From Aradus depressus (Eukaryota > Arthropoda > Insecta > Hemiptera > Aradidae): a DNA stretch of 64,000 bases. The position numbers and the translations under genes were made by a program. Shown piece after piece: positions 56,701 to 64,000 of this stretch. The DNA is taken from the NCBI GenBank assembly GCA_963662175.1, contig OY759225.1:10303107-10367106 (forward strand), given 5' to 3'. Each line of letters starts with the position of its first letter. Position 1 is the first letter of the stretch. Under the pieces are notes generated by a model that made no database searches, had not been told where the DNA came from, and saw nothing but the letters and a program-made list of their open reading frames with translations.

Positions 56701-59700
56701 ACTCCCTAGTCATTGATTTCTCATTTGTAACTAATGACTGTCAATACTTCTGCTAAGGAGGTCTCTAGGCCATTGACGCTTAAGCCGTCGTTTTGGGGAG
56801 TATGGCAGAATGGAGGGCACGGACTAGAGGATTATTGTGGGAACTAAGAAGGGAAAATAATTTTTTATACTTTGATTTAGCGACTTTGGTAACAAAAGGT
56901 ACGTTAAGGTCAGTGTGAAGAGTTTTGTTGGAGACGTAATAAGGAGCATTGGCTATTTTACAAAGAATTTTGGATTGGAGGGATTGGATGCGCTGGAGGT
57001 TGGAAGCCTTGGCAGAACCCCAGAGTTCAAGTCCGTAAGTCCACATAGGTTTGAGTACTTTATATCGTCTGTTCATTTCTTGTCTTTTCAGTCTCGTGTG
57101 AGGATTCCAAGTTAGTCGTTCGTCGAGTATGAGGCCTAGATAGCGGACTTCGATTTTTAAAGGAATGGGACTTTGGTTAAGGTACACTGAAGGGCTGGTA
57201 TATTTTCGACGAAGGATGAAGACGAAGTGAACTGACTTCTTGTCTTTCACCTTCACGTTTTGTACCAGGACAGAAGGAATATCAGGTGTTCTTGTTGGTG
57301 TCTGGATGGTAGGACTGGGTCGGGATGAGAGAGGACATCAGTATATTCTGCAAAGGTGGAGTTGTGTTGATGGATGGGTGGGGATATCAGCTGTGTATAT
57401 TGTGTAGAGAATAGGACCCAGGATAATACCACACAATAATAATTGTATATTATTAAAAAATTGACTAGTTACCAATTGTTATTTCGACACTGTTTACTTC
57501 AATAATTCCGCATATAACGTGTATTATCACTGATGATATATTTTGAAGAACTCCAATCTGTAACTGTGATAGGTAATTATCCAGTAGATACTTCGATATT
57601 TTCTCTTCTATTTCCCTGTAAATGTATTTAATTCCTTAACATTCAAATCTCGTTAAATTATCACTTTTCTTTGAAAAATATATTTTATTCTAATACAGTC
57701 GACTCTCGATATAACGTCACTCGATATTACAAAATGAAGCCTTGGTCCTTTGACAAAAACTCGAAATAGCGAAAGAAACAATGCATGTCTGTACACTCAG
57801 TATAACGAATCGAACGTATAAACACGCTATATGAACATAAACGTGTCCTTTACGTACATCATTCCCTTTACAAAGAAGACAACGAAGATTGTGAAGAAGA
57901 GGTCTCAGACTCGGAAGTAGTGCCATCTACGTCGAGAGCTGCCTCCGAGTCTCTCAAAATACTTCACCAGTATCTACTTTGACAACAAGTTGACATCATT
58001 TCCGGCTTCATTACAATTGAATCGATTGATCGAGCACGCTTAGCCAGTTCACATCAGCAGAAAATTACAGAATTTTTTTTTTTTTTTTTAACTTTTTGGA
58101 AATACATATGTACATGCAAGCATATACGTAATTCTATTTTTGCTCAGAATTTATTAAATGTATAATACATACATAATAAAATGTATAATAGAATTCTTAT
58201 GTAATTCTTCTTTACATTTTTTAATCCCTCTCTATATTACGAAATTTTTTTACTGTTCTTTTACTCTATAATACGATTTTTTTCTTATGGCCCATGAGTT
58301 TCGTCATATCGAGAGTCGACTGTATATATATTTATGCATAGGTTTATTATTCTCACAATTTATTCTTGATCTTTACAACCAAGCAAAAGACGTTTCGGGA
58401 AAAAAACTCCAATCATCAATATCTTCAATTTATTTGCTGATCTTTATTGTGAATAATTTGTCTTTATATTAATCATATTATTTTATGCATGAAGAATATT
58501 TTTGTGACATTGTAAAGACCAAAAATGAGTTGGAAGAATAATAAAGCTGTGAATAAATACATATTATAAATTCAGAATTTGCTCTGATATTTTATTCTGT
58601 AAAGCCCAAAAATGTAGCGTGCTTGCCTATTGAGCTCAAAATCGCGGATTCGAAACCCAGTTTTTTGTTTTTTTTTACTGGGAGATAGAAAAACCTTGAG
58701 CCTTCCTTCGGATGGGACGTTAAATGATGGTCCCGAGTATAGGCAAAATTTAGAACTCTCACAGTAGAGTTTGGCTTCACCAGAGCGATATGACTTCGTA
58801 GTTAAAGTCCGGGCTGATATTTCACTGCTAGATATAATATAGGCTAGCGTTTTATATCAAAAAAATGCGACAATTTTAGCTGGAGACGAAATGGGTCATA
58901 CAACCGTCACTCAAACACCAACAAATGGCCATCTGTTCACCCAAAATCACATAAGAGCGACTCAATTTTGCTGAGCGTAGTCAGAGAATGGTGATACGAG
59001 AAGTAGGGAAAGATATTTCAAGATGACCCCAAAAGTTTAGCCCTGTAGTGCACTCTCCATTCCTTAGTCATCATGTCGCGGTGAGGCGTCTATCAGACCC
59101 CAGGACCGTTCTTTCTATTGTAATGTTTTTGGCACTCAAAACTAGTATTAATTCTAATCCAAGTTTTGAATGTCAATAAAAAAAAGTAAAAATTCGAGAA
59201 AAAAAGCCAAGAAGCAAATTTAGTCATAAATGTAGCTCCGCATTATAATAATATATTATAATATTATTATAGATAAACAATGATATAATATTATTGTATA
59301 CGTACTTATAAATTTCAGTTGTCTCATTTCTTTCAGTAATATGTGAATCCATTGAAATCAACTGTTTCCACTTTTTGGGACTTTTCTTTTGTAGAATAAG
59401 GCATCTAAGAGGCAAGATGGCGTCGTAGCTGAAAATAATAAAAATAGTTATTTTGTCAACGAGAACAGAAAAAAAAGTCATGTCTGATCTGTGCTCAGTA
59501 GAGACTAGGTATGATCTACGAGATGTGTTCAAAAAATAACGGGAATTTCTTCGTTGTTGTGTTGGTAAACATCTCTGAAAAGTGTCTGTACATTGTTAGC
59601 CATGAATTATTCATGGCTTTTGTACCACGATAATGCACCTGCTCACACTTCATTGCTTGTTCGTTAATTTTTGGCCAAAAACAACACTGTAATGACGCCC

Positions 59701-62700
59701 CAGCCTCCATATTCGCCAGACATGGCTCCGTGTGACTCATCTATTACTAATATTTATTTATTTTTTACAATTATTGTAATTACTAGTGACTAAGGGCGTC
59801 GGTAGCTCAGTGGTATGCGTGCTTGCTTACTGAGCTCAAGGTTGTGGATTCGAAACCCGGCCGAGGCCCTTAGTTTATTTTATCTGGGAGGTAAAATAAA
59901 CTTCAGCATGCCGTCCTTCGGATGGGACGTTAAGCGATGGTCCCGAGCCTGTACGATGTCAGGTACTCGTTAAAGAACCCTATCCTAGGTGAATAAAAAT
60001 TTAAGGTAGGCAACATTTAGAACTCCCACAGCAGAGTCGGGCTCATGTCCACCAGATTGACGAAAGAGCGCTCTGATAGTAGGCGATATGACCTCGTAGT
60101 TAAAGCCCTGGCATGAGTCATAATAACTAACTATATGATCCCCCCTGCCCTTTGGCCGATTTTGAGGAATATTAATAGTCGTCTTTAGAATAATAATATT
60201 ATTAGTTATCTCAGATCTCTTTGTATTCTAAGATTTAAAATCGGGGGCAATGTTGGCCGTGCGGGCTAGAGCGTAGGGCTTTGGTCGCATGGTCTCACCC
60301 TGGTTTGCAGGTTCGAGTCCCGTCTGGGAATGAGTTTTATTTCGTAGATAGAACCCCTCCCGGGGCCATGGATGTAAATAACTAGATAACACAGTGACAT
60401 GTGGCTAATATGCATCGAATATAAGGCCAAAAAATAAATAATAATAATTAAATACGGTATATAGAGTTAGTAGTTGACTGAGTCGTAATAACCAAACCAA
60501 ACCTAAAATCTAATTAAAAAATAGAATATACTTGGCCATTATTGGACTTTCTTATACCAACCACGTTTGTACAGACCACTCTCCCTCCACATCTCTTTTC
60601 TTATATACATTTCATACTGGCATTACTGTGTTTAAGAAAGTCACTCTCAGAACTGCGCTTTACAATGAAACAAAAAAACCGCCGACGCCAATTCATTACT
60701 TTTCTATACCCAGTAAGATCAGTATGAAATGGTTTTGAGAAGGGGGAGAGAGTGATCTGTAATCATGGTTGGTATAAGAAAGTCCTGTATTGGCCACGTC
60801 ACATAGAATTTTCTTTGTAGTTAAGGTTATTTGATCGGGAAAACCTGTATAAAACAGGGTTGTGCTTACTTGAATTGTCCAACACGAGCAGGTTGAAGGT
60901 TCTTACTTAAAACAATGCATTCTGGAAGATGATGTTCTTGTGATGTGAGACCAGGACAATTAGGATCGCAGCAGGGCCATTCGCAACCTTCACACCTGTA
61001 GGATTCAATTGAACAAAATTAGTTGACAAAAAAATTACAATAATTTCAAATAGCTAATATATGTGAGAAAAGTGTTTCGGGTCGGTTGGGCAGACATGGA
61101 GAACGGTGTGTTGTATTGGTAACAACGGAATGAGTGATGCACTGGCGCGGGATTGTTCCCTCAAAACCTGAATCAGTGTATGAGTGATGGTCACTGGCGC
61201 GGGATTAAGTTCCCTCAAAACGAATCAGTGTATGAGTGATGGTCACTGGCGCGGGATTAAGTTCCCTCAAAACCTGAATCAGTGTATGAGTGATGGTCAC
61301 TGGCACGGGATTAAGTTCCCTCAAAACCTGAATCAGTGTATGAGTGATGGTCACTGGCGCGGGATTAAGTTCCCTCAAAACATAAATCAGTGTATGAGTG
61401 ATGATCATTGGCGCGGGATTAAGTTCCCTCAAAACCTGAACTAGTGTATGAGTGATGATCACTGGCGCGGGATTAAGTTCCCTCAAAACCTGAATCAGTG
61501 TATGAGTGAAGGTCACTGGCGCGGGGTTAAGTTTCCTCAAAACCTGAATCAGTGTATGAGTGAAGGTCACTGGCGCGGGGTTAAGTTCCCTCAAAACCTG
61601 AATCAGTGTATGAGTGAAGGTCATTGGCGCGGGGTTAAGTTTCCTCAAAACCTGAATCAGTGTATGAGTGAAGGTCACTGGCGCGGGGTTAAGTTCCCTC
61701 AAAACCTGAATCAGTGTATGAGTGAAGGTCACTGGCGCGGGGTTAAGTTTCCTCAAAACCTGAATCAGTGTATGAGTGAAGGTCACTGGCGCGGGGTTAA
61801 GTTTCCTTAAAACCTGAATCAGTGTATGAGTGAAGGTCACTGGCGCGGGGTTAAGTTTCCTCAAAACCTGAATCAGTGTAATAGGTATAATATAATGGGC
61901 TATGGGAGATTGTTGTCGCCCCGCAAAAAAAATTGTCATATATTGCCGCTAGAGGTCAGGTCTTATATATAGATTGTCAGCTCAGAGAGCTATATACTTA
62001 CCTAGACGATGTCTCAGGATCTAGAGGTCTGTAGCAGCCGAGACAAAGCGGTTGAGAGTCTATTTTCGGTCCTAGAACGATGGGCAATTCTGAGATAATA
62101 CAGAAACCTTCTGGGATGTTCCTTTTAGCCACTAGATGTCGCCCTAGTTCCGCGTTCTTCTCTACCTGCAGCCAATAGAACAGGAACAATAGAGTTAGAC
62201 ATGACTCATGCCCGGGCTTAACTATGAGGTCATAACGCCTACTATCAGAGCGACGAAAGACCGCATGGGCCTTACTCGACTTTGGAAGTCCTAAATCTTG
62301 CCTATCAATGTTTATTCACCTTGGGTAGGGTTCTTTAACGAGTACCTGAGAAATTGTACAGGCTCGGTACCATCACTTAACGGCTCTTCCGAAGGACGGC
62401 GAGCTCAAGGTATTCTTTCTTATTGTCTGCCTGTTTAATGTTTGGACTGCTCACTATTTATAATTGCCATTCTAACATATTTTCATGTACACTGTAAAGG
62501 TCCTAAACTTAACCTATTCTTGTTTAGTTACGAGTACCTAAGGTAGGGAGACAACACGCGACCCACATCAGAAAAATATTTAATTTAATCTTTAAAAAAA
62601 ATTATAACAAGGATATACAGTGAAGGAGAGACAAATTGTATAGTTATTTTGACTAATGCATGGGCTTTAACTACAACGTCATTTCGCGTACTACTAGAGC

Positions 62701-63638
62701 GCTCTTTCGTCACTCTAGTGCAGTGGTCTTGGGGGTACGCCAAAGAAGTAGGCTCACGATCACTTGCGAGTGTATGAACGTGTATAACGTGAGTGCGAGG
62801 TTCTCTCATTGGTCGCTATGTCTGGTTTCACGTCCCGGCCGCTCAGTGCGCCATTGTGCAAGTGGCTGGTTGGTTGTGAATCTTCAATCAATTTTATGAA
62901 CTGTACGGAACTTATATAGATAGCGGTGTGTATTATAATTAGTTGACTCTTAAATGCTATTGTTTTTAAACCCCTCATAAAATGGATAAATGCTTAAAAA
63001 AAATTGCCCGCAAAGAAACCGCGGGTTGAAGGTTATTCTGATAGTGCGTCTACTTCTGGTGTTGGTATTATATTATGGCCTATATATAATATTATACTAT
63101 ATAATATTATATTATAGGGTGTATAACTTATAATTATTTTCTTCTTAGGGGTACGTGATCAAAAAACATTGGAGATCAATGCTCCAGTGGACATGAGCCC
63201 GACTCTACTGTGGGAGTTCTAAATTTTTATTTACTTAGGGTAGAGATCTTTAAAGAGAACCTGACATCGTAGGGTCTCGGGACTATCACTTAACGTCCCA
63301 TCCGAAGGACGACGTATTTAAGTTTATTTTATCCCTCAGATAACTTCGAACTTGCCATCTAGAGCTCAGTAAGCAAGCGCGCATACAACTGTAGTGTTTA
63401 GTATAAAATAACGGATATGGTATAAATAATTTTTTCTTGACTATTATACATATCTTTGTGTCAATTTAACATATTTCATTTGGTTATGCAGGTCGCACTT
63501 GAATATGAAAAGCACAATACGGTCCAAAGGTTTCCAACTTCGCTGTAGAAAAGATTTGGTACACACCTGGAAGGGGCGACAGTGGATCTTGTGCTGTTTC
63601 CAGTGGTCCCTCTGATGCTCCTTGCAGCAGTAATCCAC
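50571..63638 (-). CDS. SMYD-type (SmydA-like) SET/MYND protein, ten exons, 5' end missing
   Basis: Ten - strand exons (63567-63638, 62002-62165, 60870-60995, 59306-59428, 57473-57615, 56407-56536, 54650-54824, 53475-53621, 52865-53027, 50571-50797) join in phase into 489 residues to a stop. Order: MYND zinc finger end (1-24, YCCKEHQRDHWKQHKIHC); SET start (ELGRHLVAKRNIPEG, 29-43); Cys clusters (64-92); LPLRCL (126-131); CGIIEVNS (197-204); MEHNCMPN (224-231); TLWGTAARREHL and FICKCARC (264-287), the SET end and post-SET zinc site; a CxxC-type finger (about 315-335); a helical C-terminal domain with HKNHYH. MYND before SET is the insect SmydA/msta layout. Such proteins are predicted lysine methyltransferases, but many SmydA members lack proof of activity. 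The usual NHSCxPN is EHNCMPN here. The start codon lies beyond 64000. Confidence 0.9.
51064..52845 (-). mobile_element. hAT element with 8-bp target duplication in the last SMYD intron
   Basis: Ends TAGGGTTCAATCGATAC (left) and the complement of TAGGGATCTATCGATAC (right), with CTAACGAT / CTAACAAT duplications (51056-51063, 52846-52853). Inside are a SINE-A (51929-52125), repeat sequence related to 22540-22850, and a BED zinc-finger remnant at about 52300-52425 (-): KMWIYYTENDLISATCKKCF then KTVKYYGN. The hAT core is missing. The element inserted into a DR1 copy (50940-51055). Confidence 0.85.
51929..52125 (+). mobile_element. SINE-A, internally deleted, nested in the hAT element
   Basis: GGGCGCCGGTAGCTTAGGTG head fused directly to GAGTACGCCGTCCTTCGGAT; the B-box region is lost. 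The tail is partly duplicated. Confidence 0.75.
52865..53027 (-). CDS. SMYD-like exon 9
   Basis: Encodes APSVKKLETLLENLEKVLHK... NHYHCFTVAHSL... to QRKI, the C-terminal helical domain with the family's (H/P)NHYH motif. Phase 0 to 1. The donor lies only 11 bp from the hAT target duplication. Confidence 0.9.
53028..53474. other. SMYD intron 8 with a GC-richer unique segment
   Basis: 53190-53460 is less AT-rich than its surroundings and gives overlapping plus-strand ORFs. The reading frames look like chance, and no family is recognised. Confidence 0.4.
53475..53621 (-). CDS. SMYD-like exon 8
   Basis: Encodes TERCGGDILAINGDEDPDWK, then CTRCPLIL... to AVME: the CGG...WKCxxC zinc-binding segment after SET. 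Phase 0 at both ends. Confidence 0.9.
53666..53998 (-). mobile_element. SINE-A, almost full length, in SMYD intron 7
   Basis: Antisense with a telomere-like tail (AGGTTAGGTTAGGTTTTATG), body and a head truncated at CTTACCACTGAGC. The sequence is close to the reference copy, so it is young. Confidence 0.9.
54045..54140 (-). mobile_element. SINE-A tail fragment
   Basis: AACTTATAAGTGACTCATGC to GACATGAGCCCGAC; the rest is absent. Confidence 0.6.
54437..54590 (+). mobile_element. SINE-A fragment
   Basis: ACCTTGGGTACGATGTCTTT to GTAGGCGTCATGACCTCGTA, with internal deletions. No head. Confidence 0.65.
54650..54824 (-). CDS. SMYD-like exon 7
   Basis: Encodes GAHICTMYTHTLWGTAARRE, HLNRTKYFICKCARC... 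to SVTDV, the end of the SET domain and post-SET cysteines. Acceptor TTCTAG, donor GTG/GTAAGT. Confidence 0.9.
54825..56406. other. SMYD intron 6
   Basis: AT-rich, with a DR1 copy (55325-55600), an I-type retrotransposon fragment (below) and a DR1 end at 56210-56290. Confidence 0.7.
55617..56200 (-). mobile_element. I/Nimb-type non-LTR retrotransposon 3' end, second antisense copy
   Basis: - strand pieces VPGHSWIQEN, GPEPVLGISREAYRTRIKEW, a stop, then CDRYGVENETAAHFLGIRSG and the shared tail. The RNase H GNExAD box is damaged and the coding frame is broken near 56030. The long plus-strand ORF across it is a shadow. Confidence 0.85.
56407..56536 (-). CDS. SMYD-like exon 6
   Basis: Encodes EEEITALYPTACLMEHNCMP... 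to DDLK, holding the NHSCxPN-equivalent of the SET active region. Phase 1 to 2. Confidence 0.9.
56740..57430 (-). mobile_element. Jockey-clade retrotransposon 3' part in SMYD intron 5
   Basis: - strand: LYTIYTADIPTHPSTQL, then a 158-codon frame with KSVHFVFILRRKYTSPSVYL, VRYLGLILDERLTWNPHTRL, WTYGLELWGSAKASN, KILCKIANAPYYVSNKTLH. A small internal deletion joins NRRYK to VLKPMWTYG, and the YADD box is missing. Inactive. Confidence 0.85.
57473..57615 (-). CDS. SMYD-like exon 5
   Basis: Encodes EIEEKISKYLLDNYLSQLQI... CGIIEVNSVEITI. The GIIEVN segment matches the family's GILxVN motif before the SET core. Recognised only by phase and motif, because the preceding ORF is short. Confidence 0.85.
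57696..58322 (+). mobile_element. pogo/Tigger-type element, TA target duplication
   Basis: Perfect terminal repeats CAGTCGACTCTCGATAT, flanked by TA (57694-57695, 58323-58324). Inside, the + strand keeps a transposase C-terminal piece (EDNEDCEEEVSDSEVVPSTS ... LKILHQYL) with a stop. The DDE domain is deleted. It lies in SMYD intron 4. Confidence 0.9.
58610..58817 (+). mobile_element. SINE-A, internally deleted
   Basis: Starts inside the A box, with GATTCGAAACCC as B box. The central GATGTCAGGTACTCG block is deleted. Confidence 0.75.
58818..59305. other. Part of SMYD intron 4
   Basis: No exon or named repeat is seen. Confidence 0.5.
59306..59428 (-). CDS. SMYD-like exon 4
   Basis: Encodes YDAILPLRCLILQKKSPKKW... 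to TTEIY plus a split Lys codon. The (I/L)xPLRCLxL motif is a SmydA hallmark. Confidence 0.9.
59516..59757 (+). mobile_element. mariner remnant
   Basis: Starts with the terminal sequence TGTGTTCAAAAAATAACGGG. The + strand contains HDNAPAHTSLLV, a stop, and PPYSPDMAPCD, the second and third catalytic neighbourhoods of mariner transposases. Most of the gene is deleted. Confidence 0.8.
59792..60135 (+). mobile_element. SINE-A, full length
   Basis: AAGGGCGTCGGTAGCTCAGT head, B box GATTCGAAACCC, complete body, and tail CATAATAACTAACTA. This tail lacks the CCTAA units of other copies, so tails vary between copies. Confidence 0.9.
60244..60445 (+). mobile_element. SINE-B, second copy
   Basis: GGCCGTGCGGGCTAGAGCGT, B box GGTTCGAGTCC, TTTTATTTCGTAGATAGAAC, and an A/T-rich end. 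About as long as the first copy. Confidence 0.85.
60536..60795. mobile_element. Short TIR element (MITE)
   Basis: Left GGACTTTCTTATACCAACCA; the right end complements to the same 20 bases, and TTGGCCA lies just outside both. The two overlapping ORFs inside are not genes. Confidence 0.75.
60870..60995 (-). CDS. SMYD-like exon 3
   Basis: Encodes CEGCEWPCCDPNCPGLTSQE, HHLPECIVLSK... to QF: the second Cys/His cluster, with HxxEC. Donor CAA/GTAAGC. Confidence 0.9.
61119..61880. repeat. 54-bp minisatellite, about 14 copies, in SMYD intron 2
   Basis: The unit contains AATCAGTGTATGAGTGAAGG and CACTGGCGCGGGGTTAAGTT. Early copies have GATGG / GGGATT; later ones GAAGG / GGGGTT. Since 54 is a multiple of three, frames stay open on both strands (244 codons on the - strand). 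I regard these as non-genic because the array lies within an intron and encodes only the 18-residue repeat. Confidence 0.95.
62002..62165 (-). CDS. SMYD-like exon 2
   Basis: Encodes VEKNAELGRHLVAKRNIPEG... LCLGCYRPLDPETSS: start of the SET domain and first CxxC. Acceptor CTGCAG, donor TAG/GTAAGT. Confidence 0.9.
62200..62415 (-). mobile_element. SINE-A fragment in SMYD intron 1
   Basis: Tail GACATGACTCATGCCCGGGC to GAAGGACGGCGAGCTCAAGG, with internal losses and no head. Confidence 0.75.
62640..63400 (-). mobile_element. SINE-A split by a hAT insertion
   Basis: The tail half (62640-62720) ends at CTCTAGTG and the remainder resumes at 63182 with CTCCAGTGGACATGAGCCCG. The 461 bp in between are the hAT element. 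The head is decayed near 63370-63400. Confidence 0.85.
62721..63181 (+). mobile_element. hAT element nested in a SINE-A
   Basis: 8-bp duplications CTCTAGTG (62713-62720) and CTCCAGTG (63182-63189) flank short terminal repeats CAGTGGTCT / CATTGATCT. An ATG at 62981 starts MDKCLKKIARKE, like hAT transposase N-termini, and breaks after 15 codons. Confidence 0.8.
63567..63638 (-). CDS. SMYD-like exon with the MYND finger end
   Basis: 72 bp, phase 0 at both ends, encoding VDYCCKEHQRDHWKQHKIHC then RPFQ. These are the last zinc ligands of a MYND domain; the first CxxC must be in an upstream exon beyond the window edge. Confidence 0.9.
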
Positions 63639-63819
63639 CTGTAATCAGACGATGGAAGTGTTGACAAGTTTAGTCAGTGTCTTGTAGTGGAAGATCAGGT
63701 TCCAGTTGTGGCTTCTGACACACACAACACGCATAGCTGAGTAGGGAAAGGTCGAAAAGTCGTATCTGCAAGTTTTGTATTTTTATTTTTCATTTTTACT
63801 CTATATTGTTTCCCCAACT
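63639..63819. other. Start of an upstream SMYD intron
   Basis: I searched this for the first MYND cysteines. A CVLCVCQKPQLEP frame (about 63690-63745, -) is tempting but lacks the second CxxC. Confidence 0.4.
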
Positions 63820-64000
63820 ACACAAAGAATAAGGGAAGTTATGTTATCGGTCAAAAATTCGATACTGATTTTCTACGGAATTTCATGTTTCCGTCCTGAT
63901 TCCAAAAAAATAAAATAAAAACAAATCTGTACGTGTACCCGTGAACACGTTTATTCCCTTATAGAATGTTTCGACACGAAATTTTATATGTGTATCCATA
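63820..64000 (+). repeat. DR1 copy, cut by the window edge
   Basis: GGGAAGTTATGTTATCGGTC start, GGAATTTCATGTTTCCG, and TTCGACACGAAATTTTATAT. It continues past 64000. Confidence 0.55.

Noticed and set aside
61205..61939. 244-codon - strand ORF
   Set aside because: It is the 54-bp minisatellite read in frame, inside an intron of the SMYD gene, with no flanking unique coding sequence.
63690..63745. First MYND cysteines (CVLCVCQKP frame)
   Set aside because: Second CxxC of the finger is missing and no donor in phase 0 follows.

Overview
This window looks like a piece of a large, AT-rich, transposon-crowded animal genome. I read it as an insect, possibly a hemipteran-like one, but I cannot name the species. 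The reasons are: spliced genes with GT-AG introns; a SmydA-type SET/MYND protein of the kind expanded in insects; SINE tails of TTAGG units, the usual insect telomere unit; and Penelope, I/Nimb-like, Jockey, piggyBac, PIF/Harbinger, hAT, pogo and mariner remnants. I see no bacterial operons, rRNA, true tRNA or CRISPR array. All genes are calls by eye from translation, splice sites and phase.

Genes. (1) A six-exon gene on the + strand at 34486-40876 joins in phase into 344 residues. It matches the C6orf89 / bombesin receptor-activated protein family over its length. (2) A SMYD-type gene on the - strand (63638 down to 50571) is recovered as ten phase-compatible exons, 489 residues to the stop; its start lies beyond position 64000. 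(3) A SMUG1-like uracil-DNA glycosylase core is coded on the + strand at 26503-27117. It is interrupted by an antisense SINE placed so that removal with GT-AG splicing restores the reading frame exactly. The first and last SMUG1 exons were not found. Two more exon-like stretches (4262-4370 and 19567-19646, both -) are weak.

Region by region. 1-6500: microsatellites, SINE pieces, a 442-bp tandem duplication and dispersed repeat DR1. 6500-8200: a TTA(A)-flanked foldback MITE abutting an internally deleted piggyBac. 9.0-11.2 kb: short tandem arrays. 11.3-13.9 kb: a 1.2-kb unit repeated twice, containing SINE-derived pieces and ending in a Helitron-like 3' terminus. 14.7-18.1 kb: a duplicated lysine-rich coding remnant, a second piggyBac and a TTA-flanked MITE. 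18.1-23.4 kb: SINEs, MITEs and an I-type retrotransposon end. 23.4-26 kb: three abutting PIF/Harbinger derivatives. 26.5-29.6 kb: the SMUG1 piece, then a TIR element carrying about 33 copies of a 41-bp minisatellite. 30-34 kb: Penelope and Helitron-end arrays. 34.5-41 kb: the C6orf89-like gene, with a third piggyBac in an intron. 41-50.5 kb: foldbacks, an I-type RNase H fragment, a Harbinger derivative and a Penelope copy with inverted ends. 50.5-64 kb: the SMYD gene, its introns full of SINE, hAT, Jockey, pogo, mariner and a 54-bp minisatellite.

The genes do not form a pathway. The striking feature is how mobile elements share space with them, above all the SINE that may have become an intron.
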